In this document: positions 1 through 8,790 of the stretch, in pieces | Numbering within the stretch: position 1 is the stretch's first letter | Layout: each line of letters opens with the position of its first letter | Origin: JAWKWH01 sp963669415 | GTDB taxonomy: Bacteria > Pseudomonadota > Alphaproteobacteria > Rhizobiales > Rhizobiaceae | Length of the DNA: 64,000 nt | Assembly: GCA_963669415.2 (NCBI GenBank) | Contig: CAXXPS010000002.1 | Location: 1,984,001-2,048,000, forward strand | Direction: 5' to 3' | Position numbers and translations under genes: made by a program | Notes under the pieces: model-generated | Databases searched by the model: none | The model's input: only the letters and a program-made list of their open reading frames with translations | What the model was told of the DNA's origin: nothing

Positions 1-679
1 AATTATCAATCTTCCGAAGTGTGGCGGTGTAGTCCTTAACCGCCCAAGGCGAATATTCCTCGGCGACGACCGACCCTCCATTAGCCTCTGCGGTCGACCG
101 AATTGCAGCGTTCATTTTTTGCGGCCAGACGTAATCGCTGCCAAACAGGAACAACTTACTTCCGTGGTTCTTCACGACATGAGGAATTAGTGGCGCCACC
201 CAATGATCGGGAAGCGCGCTGTAGCATGTAATGTACCGGCTGCACACGCCGCCTTCATAGTCAGTTGCGTACATCAGCGGTGTTTTGAAACGTTCGATGG
301 TCGACTGCATCGCGTCACGGTTGGCACTGGTGACCGGGCCGAAGATCGCGTTGACTTGGTCACGCTGACTCAGTTCATTGGTCTTTTCGACGGCTGTCTT
401 GGGGTCGGTCTTTGTGTCCGCCCGGACGATCTCAAACATGCGTCCATCAAGAACGCCGCCAGCGGCATTGGCTTCCTCCAGTGCGAGGATCGTCCCCTGA
501 GCGCCTTGCTCGCCGAGCGCTTCCAGGCCCCCGGAGAACGGCTGCAAGATGCCGACCTTGATTGCTTCAGCAGCTCGAAGGATTGCCGGCGCAGCCAAAG
601 ACGTCGCCAGGAATGCTCCCGTTCCAAGCCGAATAGCCTGCCTGCGGTTTAGGACAATCGATTTTGTTGACTTGTTCAT
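1..679 (-). CDS. ABC transporter substrate-binding protein, amide/urea type (N-terminal part, cut by window edge)
   Basis: Reading leftward from the ATG at 679, the first 226 residues are visible. A strong ribosome site (AGGAGG) lies 7 bases upstream of the start. A Tat-like signal (NRRQAIRLGTGAFLATSLAA) precedes a mature part beginning EAIKVGILQPFSGGLEALGE, typical of the periplasmic binding fold type I used for branched amino acids, urea and short amides (Peripla_BP_6; UrtA/AmiC/FmdD-like). GPVTSANRDAM and LFGSDYVWPQKMNAA also fit the urea/amide subgroup. It lies 42 bases downstream of an isochorismatase-fold hydrolase on the same strand, so the pair may capture and hydrolyse an amide. The ligand cannot be told from sequence. 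The C-terminal half lies outside the window. Confidence 0.88.
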   Translation of the reverse strand, partial: MNKSTKSIVLNRRQAIRLGTGAFLATSLAAPAILRAAEAIKVGILQPFSGGLEALGEQGAQGTILALEEANAAGGVLDGRMFEIVRADTKTDPKTAVEKTNELSQRDQVNAIFGPVTSANRDAMQSTIERFKTPLMYATDYEGGVCSRYITCYSALPDHWVAPLIPHVVKNHGSKLFLFGSDYVWPQKMNAAIRSTAEANGGSVVAEEYSPWAVKDYTATLRKIDN

Positions 680-721
680 TTGCTGTCCTCCTTTTTGCGC
701 AGGACCGTGGAATCCTGCGGA

Positions 722-1369
722 TTATGCGGCAATTATCCTGTTTTGGATTTCGCCGCCGTTCTGCAAAGCGTCGATAATCTCGGTCGAGCTGGTTACTGCG
801 CCAAAGTGTGTCGCAATATCATACAGTGATGATTCCTGTTCACGCGGACCAGTGGCTGCGACGCAGTCCTCGGGCACCACAACCCGGTAACCATGGAAGA
901 ATGCGTCGTGCACTGTCGACCGGACACAGATATTGGTGACGACCCCCATGACGATCACCGTATCGATCATCATGTCCTTCAAGGTAAGATCAAGATCGGT
1001 GTTGAAGAACCCAGAGTAACGGCGTTTCACCACGGTGATATCCTCATCGCGTCGGTCGAGCGCGTCCACGACCTGACATCCCCATTCGTTTTCGAAACAG
1101 TGGGGTGTACGAATGAGAAACTCACGCTCCCGTCGCATATCCTTGCGGTGGGTATCGAGGATAAAAACAATCGGCATGCCTGCTGTGCGAGCTGCCCCGA
1201 TTAGGTTGTTTTGCGGTCCATAAAGACGTTCCGCACCCGGCAGCACCATGGCGCCGCCCTCAACACAAAACTCATTGATCATGTCCACAACCAACACGGC
1301 TGTCCGATCAGCATGGATTTTCTGTCCGCTTTCAGAGTGCTTGTGCGCGGAAAATACGTCGAGCGACAT
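722..1369 (-). CDS. Isochorismatase-family cysteine hydrolase (amidohydrolase-like)
   Basis: A 215-residue protein with the cysteine-hydrolase fold of isochorismatases, nicotinamidases and N-carbamoylsarcosine amidases. The expected catalytic triad is visible: Asp29 in VLVVDMINEF, Lys115 in ITVVKRRYSG and Cys148 in GVVTNICVRST. The family cleaves C-N bonds in amides or carbamoyl compounds, or an enol ether in isochorismate. Next to an amide-type binding protein, an amidase or carbamoylase role is the better guess (inference). The open frame extends 41 codons further upstream, but that part lacks family resemblance, so the ATG at 1369 was chosen; its ribosome site is weak. It is probably the first gene of an operon running out of the window on the left. 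Confidence 0.85.
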   Translation of the reverse strand: MSLDVFSAHKHSESGQKIHADRTAVLVVDMINEFCVEGGAMVLPGAERLYGPQNNLIGAARTAGMPIVFILDTHRKDMRREREFLIRTPHCFENEWGCQVVDALDRRDEDITVVKRRYSGFFNTDLDLTLKDMMIDTVIVMGVVTNICVRSTVHDAFFHGYRVVVPEDCVAATGPREQESSLYDIATHFGAVTSSTEIIDALQNGGEIQNRIIAA

Positions 1370-1847
1370 CACCAAATTCCCACTACCCGAAATCAATGCC
1401 CCCCGGGGATCCAATTCAATCACGGAAGTGATCCCAAGCGCAATAGAGCAGGGCGAGTTCCATTTCCTCGAATGTACGCGTACGACCTGCAAGCGCAGGC
1501 TTCTGAAAGCCGATCAGATACCGGGAGTAGACGGGAACTCCTTGCCCACTCTGTCTGACGAACGACCGCTTTGCGCCCCCTTATCGGCCGTTCGTCAGCT
1601 CTAGACCAAATCCCGAAAGCGGACATTGCAGTTTTGGGTGATGAAAGTCGGCTTAGCGGACAAAGCCGACGTTGGAACAAAGTAGGTAATAGCGGCTTAA
1701 TCCGATCGGCCAGACCGCATCCGATCCAAAAAATTTCTACGTTCAAAGATTGCTTAACAGATAGCTATCAAGAACTTCCAATTTTTTGAGACCATTTTTG
1801 GATGAGTTAAATGCCTCATTGTTAAGCTGGCGCTGAAAAGGTCGAAT
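1370..1847. other. Intergenic region with a degenerate repeat
   Basis: No convincing gene. The open frames here lack ribosome sites and family resemblance. It holds one copy of a dispersed repeat (core 1566-1594) and a further AGCGGACATTGCAG segment near 1617. The right part carries the AAAGG ribosome site of the next gene. Confidence 0.5.
1566..1594 (+). repeat. Dispersed intergenic repeat, copy A core
   Basis: The core reads CCGCTTTGCGCCCCC followed by TTATCGGCCGTTCG. Two other copies, at 5149-5177 and 23985-24013, match it at most positions, and shorter matches occur near 21624 and 23895. All lie between genes. Confidence 0.6.
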
Positions 1848-3113
1848 TTGTTTCGGCGGTTCAGGAAATTATTCGGAATGCGGAAGCTAAGCGATTTTTA
1901 TTTGGATACGACGGGGAACTTTGCAGTCATCGTCTCCCTGCTTGCATTTCCTCTGTTGTTTGGGTTGGGTTTGGCGCTCGATTACGGGGTGGCGACAAAA
2001 AAGAGGGCCGAGTTTCAAAACCATGCTGACGCCGCCGCTCTGGCAGCAGCCAACCGGATATCACTTGGCGGGGGAGTGGCAACCGACATAATTAAAAGTG
2101 CCGAAGAATTTGCCTCCTCACAGTTTGTCGATAATCCAAGTACCGTTGTCAAAGCGGAGATGCCCGACAAATATTCAATTACGGTGACGATCTCGGAGAA
2201 TTGGGCACCAATATTTGCACACCTGATTTCTTCGAAAGTGACACCGATCGTAGCAACAGCTACGGCTCAAACAGCAGGCCGCACATCCATTTGCGTTCTT
2301 TCCTTGAGTCCAACAATGTCCAGTTCTGTAACCCTCACGGGCGCAGCACAAATCAGGGCTAATGGATGTAGTGTGTATGCTAATTCCACTGATCGATATG
2401 CGATCACATCATACAAGGATTCAATTTTGGATGCCGCGCTCATTTGCAGCGCCGGTGGAACCAGTGTTGGAATGTCGAACTTCAATCCGGAGCCAACGAC
2501 CGACTGTCCATCGATAAATGATCCTCTGGCAAGTTGGCCAGCGCCGACCTACGGTTCATGCGACCACGACGGATTCATGATCAATAGTGGCAGTCATATT
2601 CTGAACCCGGGCGTCTACTGTGGCGGCATGTTGATAACGGGGAGCGCGAGAGCGACATTACGTGAAGGCGTCTACATCATAAAAGATGGTCCGTTGACGG
2701 TTGCGAAAACTGCTTCCTTGGAGGGTGAACATGTTGGCTTTTACCTGACAGGCACCCAAGCAGTCTTTTTGTTTGCCAACACGTCGACGGTCAGCTTGTC
2801 AGCCCCAGTCAACGGACCGCTTACTGGTCTCCTGTTTTTCGAGGATCGCACTAGTCCGATGGGCCGGTACTTTGAAATTGTCAGCGAGAATGCAAGGCGA
2901 CTTGTTGGCACGATTTATCTCCCCAGGGGCAATTTCCTTGTATCGTCGCAAAAGCCGGTCGCCGATCTTTCGGAATTTACGGCCGTAATTGCCAACTCCA
3001 TTCAACTACACAAGTATCCTTCGCTTGTTCTGAACACTGACTATCACAAAACAGATGTCCCAGTTCCGGCGGGACTGTCGAATGGTGCTGCCGACATACG
3101 ATTGGCTCGTTAG
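1848..3113 (+). CDS. TadG-like envelope protein (paralogue 1)
   Basis: A 421-residue protein. Its N-terminus (TTGNFAVIVSLLAFPLLFGL) is the hydrophobic segment of TadE/TadG-like proteins, followed by the usual LDYGVATKKRAEFQNHADAAALAAA helix region that lies outside the membrane. TadG proteins belong to the Flp/Tad pilus system, but no von Willebrand domain is visible. The C-terminal two thirds is rich in Ser, Thr and Gly with motifs such as NPGVYCGGMLI, LREGVYIIKDG and GTIYLPRGNF, suggesting a beta-rich extracellular domain. The TTG at 1848 has AAAGG six bases upstream; ATG 1878 is the alternative. The gene at 3419-4672 has the same architecture and lies tail-to-tail with this one. No other tad genes are in the window. 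Confidence 0.78.
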   Translation: MFRRFRKLFGMRKLSDFYLDTTGNFAVIVSLLAFPLLFGLGLALDYGVATKKRAEFQNHADAAALAAANRISLGGGVATDIIKSAEEFASSQFVDNPSTVVKAEMPDKYSITVTISENWAPIFAHLISSKVTPIVATATAQTAGRTSICVLSLSPTMSSSVTLTGAAQIRANGCSVYANSTDRYAITSYKDSILDAALICSAGGTSVGMSNFNPEPTTDCPSINDPLASWPAPTYGSCDHDGFMINSGSHILNPGVYCGGMLITGSARATLREGVYIIKDGPLTVAKTASLEGEHVGFYLTGTQAVFLFANTSTVSLSAPVNGPLTGLLFFEDRTSPMGRYFEIVSENARRLVGTIYLPRGNFLVSSQKPVADLSEFTAVIANSIQLHKYPSLVLNTDYHKTDVPVPAGLSNGAADIRLAR

Positions 3114-3418
3114 CATCACTGCAATTCAATGTAGGTCAATGACGATGAAATGCCTGATTGCCCCAATAGAAATGGTTTTCATCGGCTTTCGCTCAGTTAG
3201 ACCTGCCACTCAGATCTTGATCTTCTCCGACGCCGAATGACATTTGCGGGTCTTGCGCCGGACAGAAAGCACCAAGCGTGTTCTGTCGGACGGACGCCTC
3301 CCACTTTTGGTTCGAAGCTACCGTTAGCGTATTTCCGACCGCCTGAGTTTGTTGAACTTCAGCTCAGCGGACAGAAAGACCGCTTTCCAACCAACGTAAC
3401 CGTGCCGACAGGATCAAT
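3114..3418. other. Convergent intergenic region
   Basis: This 305-base stretch separates the two convergent TadG-like genes. It contains GGACAGAAAG at two places (near 3257 and 3369) and other GC-rich fragments resembling the dispersed repeat. No gene or clear terminator hairpin was seen. Confidence 0.4.
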
Positions 3419-4672
3419 TTAGCGAACGAGCCTTGGTTCTAAAATCTTGCTAACCAGAGCTTCCGGAACAGGTATCGATCCAGATGAAAAGTCCATTCTG
3501 AACCCGGCATTGATTGCACCGCTGAAAGTCATCGTGTTCGCGATAAACATCGTGTACGACGCAGGGAACCATGAAGAGCTTTTTCCTGTGAACGTGAAAT
3601 TCTGGTTAGGAAGATAGACGACCCCCTCGATGTCAGCTGAGACATTTCCGCTGATTGTCGAGCTCTGCAATGCGGCATGCCGATCGGAGAATAAAGCAAA
3701 TCCGGCATAAGCACCCTCTGTCGGTGCCTTTATGTTGATTACAGTACCCCCTGCCCACGCGAGATTGCCGGTTCCAAGCAGGAATATGGTAACGCCGTTG
3801 CCGACGATGGAGCTACCGCCGGTCAATTTGAAGGTGCCATCTTTTATATAATAATTGCCCGGCCTCAGGGTCACCCAGGCCTGTGCATTTAGCTGAATGC
3901 CACCACAATAGACGCCGGGATTCAAAGTTACGAAAGAGGAGTTACTGGAAAAGTTTGTGTGATCACAAGTGCCAACCGATGGAACGGTCATCGACTCAAA
4001 CGGGTCGATAACAGGCTCACAGTTTGGTTCAGGAAGTTTCGAAAAACTGAAATTGCTCGATTTGTAAACACCACCCACAGCACAAAAGCGAGTGGCGGTC
4101 GCGCTACCCGATCCTGAGCCGCTGAGTGCGGTTGTCTGTGTCGAGTTTGACCAGACGGAACAATCGGGCACCGCAAAATCACCGCTGAGCTTGAATTCAA
4201 CCGCTGGAATCGCTGTCGTATCAAGCCCGATTATGCAGACTGGTTCGCTTTGTGATTTCGCTTCCGCCACAGAAACGATATTTACTTCGGTTCCTTCGTG
4301 GCCAATGAATTTGGAAAGTGCCGCTTTTTCATGACCGGTGAGGCTGACGCTCAGGGAAACCGAAGCCGGATCAAATGAAATGCTGGGTTCGCCGACAATT
4401 TCGTCCGTGTGACTATCAACAAACATCCGGGCTGCGTTAACCGCTGCTTTCTCGGCAGAATTTTTGCCCTTCTTTCCCAAAAGCAGCGTATCGCGATAGG
4501 CGACCAATCCGGCAAGTGAAGCTGCGTCAGCCACTTGCTGTAAATCGGACTTCGTGTTGACAACTCCCGAGGTTTCCAACGCAATACCGGCGACCCCAAG
4601 AATGCACGCGCTGCCGATAGCAAAATTGACAGCGAAATTGCCACTTCTGTCGCTAATAAATTTGCCAAGCAT
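3419..4672 (-). CDS. TadG-like envelope protein (paralogue 2)
   Basis: A 417-residue protein starting MLGKFISDRSGNFAVNFAIG. It carries the same N-terminal membrane anchor and the TKSDLQQVADAASLAG helix typical of TadG-like proteins. Its second half mirrors paralogue 1: NPGVYCGGIQL, LRPGNYYIKDGTFKL and EGVVYLPNQNFTF align with NPGVYCGG, LREGVYIIKDG and GTIYLPRGNF there. Cysteines around the CDHTNF and NPGVYCGG segments are conserved between the two, suggesting disulfides in an exported domain. No von Willebrand domain was recognised. The ATG at 4672 is used because the hydrophobic anchor follows directly; the ribosome site is weak. The role is unknown; an envelope or pilus-associated surface protein is the most that can be said. 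Confidence 0.78.
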   Translation of the reverse strand: MLGKFISDRSGNFAVNFAIGSACILGVAGIALETSGVVNTKSDLQQVADAASLAGLVAYRDTLLLGKKGKNSAEKAAVNAARMFVDSHTDEIVGEPSISFDPASVSLSVSLTGHEKAALSKFIGHEGTEVNIVSVAEAKSQSEPVCIIGLDTTAIPAVEFKLSGDFAVPDCSVWSNSTQTTALSGSGSGSATATRFCAVGGVYKSSNFSFSKLPEPNCEPVIDPFESMTVPSVGTCDHTNFSSNSSFVTLNPGVYCGGIQLNAQAWVTLRPGNYYIKDGTFKLTGGSSIVGNGVTIFLLGTGNLAWAGGTVINIKAPTEGAYAGFALFSDRHAALQSSTISGNVSADIEGVVYLPNQNFTFTGKSSSWFPASYTMFIANTMTFSGAINAGFRMDFSSGSIPVPEALVSKILEPRLVR

Positions 4673-5395
4673 TTTCTAATCCATTCATCCCGGAATTTCC
4701 GGGTCATGCGCGATATTTTTTTCCAATTGGAACAATAGCAATCAGAACTGTAAAACTCGTGCCGAGAATTGATCGAATCTGACCAATTTCCTTAGGGAAA
4801 GCTAAAATAACAATCAGAATGTTCGCGCCTGAATTGCAGTGCATACAATTGTGGTCTGAATAACCACCGTCAAACAAGAAATCGTTTTCATAAGATAGTG
4901 GAGATCTGGATTTGTTGGGCTGAATTCAATGTCCGCTTTGGGCTGATTTTGTTGAAAAAGTCGGCCGGTTATACTTATGCCCCAAATTTGTAGAATGTGG
5001 TTTCGATAGTGAGGCAATCTGGAAACAACATTTCCAAAGTCGCTGCTTTCTGAAATCGGTTTCTAATTTTTCAATCTAAAACTCCGACCACCGACTTTTT
5101 CATCAAAATCGGCTCGGAGCTGACATCCGCTACGAGTAATCTGGAAGGCTGCTTTGCGCCCCCGCATTGGCCGTACGAAATCTGGATTCGAAATACCAAA
5201 AGCTGCCTTTGCTGTCCTAGTTGGTCTAACTTCGAGAGGAGCACCAGAGGTTTCTAGAGCACTGGCGAGGCAGCATCGCAACTTCGAAATGGCATCTGAT
5301 CGATCGCTACGCGATGCACAAGGATTTGAAAAGGATTGCCTTCTATCGGGGCAGGCAATGAATATATTTTTCCTAATGCGTACGCGATAAAAGTG
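4673..5395. other. Long intergenic region upstream of a multicopper oxidase
   Basis: About 720 bases without a supportable gene. It holds repeat copy C (5149-5177) and is AT-rich on its left side. The right end must contain the promoter of the oxidase at 5396, but no CueR-type 19-bp promoter like those at 10060 and 12492 was found there. Confidence 0.45.
5149..5177 (+). repeat. Dispersed intergenic repeat, copy C core
   Basis: It reads CTGCTTTGCGCCCCC then GCATTGGCCGTACG, matching copies A (1566) and E (23985) over 29 bases with a few differences. It lies in an intergenic region. Confidence 0.6.
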
Positions 5396-6820
5396 ATGAT
5401 GACCCGCCGATCCTTATCCCGCCGAAGTTTGCTGAAGTGCGGACTTGGCACTGGTGCAGCTTGCATGTTCCCGAGCCTCGCTGCGACGTCGGTTGGAGAT
5501 GATGTCGTTGAATTGCGCGCCCAAAATGTGCAGTTCAAGTTTCGGCAAACCGGCGGAATATCCAAGCTTTGGTTTTACAACGGAATATCCCCGGGCCCCG
5601 AGATCGCAGTGACAAAAGGAGATTGGGTCAGGGTCAAATTCATCAATGATCTTGATGTACCAACATCAATTCACTGGCATGGTATCCGCATCGCTAATCA
5701 GATGGATGGTGTATCGGGCCTGACCCAGGAACCGGTCGCTTCCGGCGAGAGTTTCGACTACGAATTTGTTGCGCCTGACGCAGGCACCTATTGGTATCAC
5801 GCGCATCACAGAAGCTGGGAGCAGGTGGCTCGTGGCCTGTATGGTGCTTTAATCATTGGTGATCCCCAATCCAAATTCGACCGGGCCCACGACATAACGC
5901 TGATATTGGACGATTGGTGGCTTGATGAAGACGGAGTTCTCGTCGAAGACTTCGACAACTACATGACCGGAAAACAAGGCGGTCGGATTGGCAACTTCTT
6001 CTCGATAAATGGTAGGCCGGCGGGTGATACGATCGGTGTAAATGCGGGAGAACCGTATCGATTGCGCCTGATCAATGCCGCGAACGCCCGCATTTTCTCG
6101 CTCGGATTGACCGATCCCGGTTGCAAAATCATTGCTTACGACGGGCAAGCGCTGGATAACCCGGTATCGACACAAGAAGTTCCGATCTTGATGTCACCCG
6201 GACAACGGGTGGATTTGTGTTTCGTTCCAAAGACCAAGGAAGTGATCTCATTGGTTGATTTGGACGGGACCATGACGCCGGATTCACGCGATGCGGAACC
6301 TGCGGCGCTATTCAGTTTCAAGTCCGCAGGGCATGCACATTCGTCCGAAATGCCGTCAGTTCACAGCAACGGTTTGCAATTCCCGCACACCGAGGATGCG
6401 CTAATGGTTCGGATACGCATGGAAGGTGGCGCGGTCGGCGGTCTGAAGTCAGCCGAGTACAATGGTGCCCTGTTGAAGGCCGAAGATCTGATCGAAAACG
6501 GTCAGGTTTGGACGTTTAATGGGGTTGCCAATATGCCTACGGCACCATTGTTCTCGGTGAAAAGAGGACGCAGCGTCGTTCTGGAAATGGACAACCAAAC
6601 AGGTTGGCAGCACGCCATGCATATTCACGGGCATCATTTTCAAGTGCTGGACTTCGATGGAAATTCCCCAATGCAGATTTGGCATGACACCTATCTGGTC
6701 GACCGATTGGACACGGTTCGGATTGCGTTCATTGCTGACAATCCGGGCAAATGGCTGATCCATTGCCACATGCTTCAGCATGCTGCAGCAGGCATGAACA
6801 CCTGGTTTGAGGTGACATGA
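5396..6820 (+). CDS. Tat-exported multicopper oxidase 1
   Basis: A 474-residue three-domain multicopper oxidase. These enzymes oxidise Cu(I) or organic substrates at a type 1 copper and reduce O2 to water at a trinuclear centre. All four copper motifs are present: SIHWHGIRI, GTYWYHAHHRSW, HAMHIHGHHFQVL and HCHMLQHAAAGM; the last supplies Cys, two His and the axial Met of type 1 copper. The signal MTRRSLSRRSLLKCG is a twin-arginine type, consistent with export in folded form to the periplasm. ATG 5396 or 5399 fits just before the signal. It closely resembles the oxidase at 15434-16831 (shared RIANxMDGV, GTYWYHAH and AAAGMNTWFEV) and probably arose by duplication. It stands alone, outside the main copper operon. 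Confidence 0.92.
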   Translation: MMTRRSLSRRSLLKCGLGTGAACMFPSLAATSVGDDVVELRAQNVQFKFRQTGGISKLWFYNGISPGPEIAVTKGDWVRVKFINDLDVPTSIHWHGIRIANQMDGVSGLTQEPVASGESFDYEFVAPDAGTYWYHAHHRSWEQVARGLYGALIIGDPQSKFDRAHDITLILDDWWLDEDGVLVEDFDNYMTGKQGGRIGNFFSINGRPAGDTIGVNAGEPYRLRLINAANARIFSLGLTDPGCKIIAYDGQALDNPVSTQEVPILMSPGQRVDLCFVPKTKEVISLVDLDGTMTPDSRDAEPAALFSFKSAGHAHSSEMPSVHSNGLQFPHTEDALMVRIRMEGGAVGGLKSAEYNGALLKAEDLIENGQVWTFNGVANMPTAPLFSVKRGRSVVLEMDNQTGWQHAMHIHGHHFQVLDFDGNSPMQIWHDTYLVDRLDTVRIAFIADNPGKWLIHCHMLQHAAAGMNTWFEVT

Positions 6821-7125
6821 CGTGCGCCGTTATTTTTGGTCACTTCTTTGTCCGCAAAGTCCACCGAGCTGACATGTGAGAAAAATCGAACCGGGGTGTG
6901 CGGTAAAGTCGTCTGTGAAACACTTCCGCTTTCCAAAGATATCTAGGCTGCCTCTCATACTTTGATCTCCGAAGAACAGCGCAGATTTCCCATCAGATGA
7001 GCACTTACCGTCAGTGAATCCATGCTCGCATACCGAAGGTGACCAATCGAAGTCCAGATACTTTGAGGATCGGCGCGAACTGGCGTATTCTAACACTCAT
7101 TGAGATAACTATATGTCGGTGGCAG
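6821..7125. other. Intergenic region, possible vestige of a cytochrome gene
   Basis: This 305-base stretch has no intact gene. Its first bases (TGACGTGCGCCG) closely match the junction after the second oxidase (TGACGTGCCCACCGG), where a cytochrome gene begins at the GTG. Here the GTG frame runs into a stop after 16 codons. That suggests a duplicated oxidase plus a lost cytochrome, but the match is short. Confidence 0.35.
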
Positions 7126-7587
7126 ATGATGAATGAAGTGCCGAAAATTACCATAATCCCGCCGGCGATTCCGGTAACGACAATGGGTGCAGGGGCTTTG
7201 CTTCACTCAATCTGGCCTATCCAGATCGTCGGTTCAACGATTCCAGTGTGGTCAGGTTCCATCATCGCGGTCCTTTCATTCATCCCTGCGATACTGGCTG
7301 TGAGCTCTCTGCGAAACGCTGGCACCACGGCGGATGTTCGCCGCAAGGCGAGTAAACTCGTTACCCAGGGTATCTTCAGGTATTCGAGAAATCCAATGTA
7401 TCTATCCATGATGATGCTCTGCCTGGCCATTGCCCTGATGGCGAATTCACTCATCATGTTGCTTTTTGTCGTACCCACAGGTTCAACGCTCTGCCTTGCT
7501 GTTATCCGAAAGGAGGAATTCCTACTCCAAAGCGAATTCGGTGATGAATATGCTGCATACTGCCGATCTACCGGCAGATGGATTTAG
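7126..7587 (+). CDS. Isoprenylcysteine carboxyl methyltransferase-family membrane protein
   Basis: A 153-residue integral membrane protein with about four hydrophobic segments. The C-terminal half has the family signature: LVTQGIFRYSRNPMYLSMMM followed by EEFLLQSEFGDEYAAYCRSTGRW, the SAM-binding RNPxY and ExxL...Y motifs shared by ICMT and phospholipid methyltransferases. Bacterial members often sit in heavy-metal resistance loci (CzcN-like), which fits this neighbourhood, but their substrates are generally unproven. The ATG at 7126 follows GGTGGCAG, a plausible ribosome site. Its end overlaps the next gene by 10 bases, so the two are probably cotranscribed. Confidence 0.8.
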   Translation: MMNEVPKITIIPPAIPVTTMGAGALLHSIWPIQIVGSTIPVWSGSIIAVLSFIPAILAVSSLRNAGTTADVRRKASKLVTQGIFRYSRNPMYLSMMMLCLAIALMANSLIMLLFVVPTGSTLCLAVIRKEEFLLQSEFGDEYAAYCRSTGRWI

Positions 7588-8576
7588 CGGGCATGAATCG
7601 CATCCGCCGAAAGCGTCGCGATTTCAAACGGTTATTCAGTCCGCTCAAGGGACAAACGGTGCAGGTCCGGCCAGCGTGGAAAATATTTGAAACCCTCGAT
7701 TCAGACATGACACTGGATGGTTTACCTTTCATGCCCGAGATGTTGAAGTATTGTGGCCGGCGCCTCACCGTGCATCGCAGGGCTGACAGAACATGTGTCG
7801 AGGGTCATGGTATGCGCGCCATGCGCGGCACTGTTTTCTTGTCCGGCTGCCACTGTGACGGTGCAGCCCATGATGGCTGTCAAAAGGACTGCCTCATATT
7901 CTGGAAAGAAGACTGGCTGTCGCCAATCGATGAATCAGATACGACAACGGCAATCGTTGACGCACCTGACAACGAAGCCCTCTCTGATAATTTGATTGCC
8001 AAGACACGCGATGGAACGCGTTACAACTGCCAATCCACGCATCTGCACAAGGCAACGCTACCGCTCGCGCGCTATGACCTGTCCAAATATTTTCGCGAAA
8101 TATCAGATGGAGAGTTGTCAATATCCAGATTTATTAGGATCGTCGTCAGAGCGCTTCTCAACCGGATCCGTCGTGTTTTCGGAATGGATCCAATTGACGC
8201 GATCCGGGGGCAAAGCGTTCCAAATTCTAAGGGTGATCTGAATTTACGAAGTGGCGAACTGGTCGAAGTCAGATCGGTCGACGAAATTCGCAATACCGTT
8301 GGGCCGTCGGGAAGAAATCGCGGCTTACTCTTTGAGCCGGACATGACCGCATACGTAGGTCAAAAATTTAAAGTTGATATCCCTGTCAGCAAGATCATTT
8401 CTGAGGAAACCGGACAGATGGTCAACATTACAAACACTGTTACGCTAAGGGGCGTCCGGTGCGCTGGACTTTGCGCAAAGAACTGCCCCCGAGCACAGGC
8501 ACATCTCTGGCGTGAGGCTTGGTTGAAACGCGTCATCCAGGCCGGAAAGACTTCGAGTTCAATTTCATCTCCGTGA
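7578..8576 (+). CDS. Conserved cysteine-rich protein of unknown function
   Basis: A 332-residue soluble protein overlapping the preceding methyltransferase-like gene by 10 bases. It begins with a basic segment, then TLDGLPFMPEMLKYCGR and a Cys/His-rich block (CHCDGAAHDGCQKDCLIFWK). A weaker copy of that block lies near the C-terminus (CAGLCAKNCPRAQAHLWREA). Paired Cys/His motifs followed by FWKExWL and LWREAWL suggest two metal-binding or iron-sulfur sites made from a repeated element. I recall related proteins of unknown function, but no enzyme activity can be assigned. The start could also be ATG 7593. The middle portion (about residues 180-290) looks like a small beta-rich insert. Confidence 0.72.
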   Translation: MDLAGMNRIRRKRRDFKRLFSPLKGQTVQVRPAWKIFETLDSDMTLDGLPFMPEMLKYCGRRLTVHRRADRTCVEGHGMRAMRGTVFLSGCHCDGAAHDGCQKDCLIFWKEDWLSPIDESDTTTAIVDAPDNEALSDNLIAKTRDGTRYNCQSTHLHKATLPLARYDLSKYFREISDGELSISRFIRIVVRALLNRIRRVFGMDPIDAIRGQSVPNSKGDLNLRSGELVEVRSVDEIRNTVGPSGRNRGLLFEPDMTAYVGQKFKVDIPVSKIISEETGQMVNITNTVTLRGVRCAGLCAKNCPRAQAHLWREAWLKRVIQAGKTSSSISSP

Positions 8577-8790
8577 CCGTAGGATGCCCATCCAATTGTT
8601 CAGCTACAAATTCAATTGATTGACCGTCAGGCATCGTCTGAAGCAGGACTTTTGCCGAAGCCTGGCGTTCAACAGCAATCCAATGAATGCTGTGAGCCTT
8701 TTTAACGACATGCACCGGTTCTCGGCCTTGTCTAGTTTTGTGCCCTTTGGTTCGATCTAAAGGCCAAAGACAAACTGATATGTCGTTTTC

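Noticed and set aside
5200..5395. CueR-type promoter for multicopper oxidase 1
   Set aside because: GATTGCCTTCTATCGGGGCA near 5334 looks faintly similar, but it lacks TTGACC, the TGGAAG half-site and a 19-bp spacer to a -10.
8533..8715. Minus-strand 60-codon frame overlapping the end of the Cys-rich gene
   Set aside because: Composition is protein-like, but it overlaps a real gene by 44 bases, lacks a ribosome site and no family could be named.
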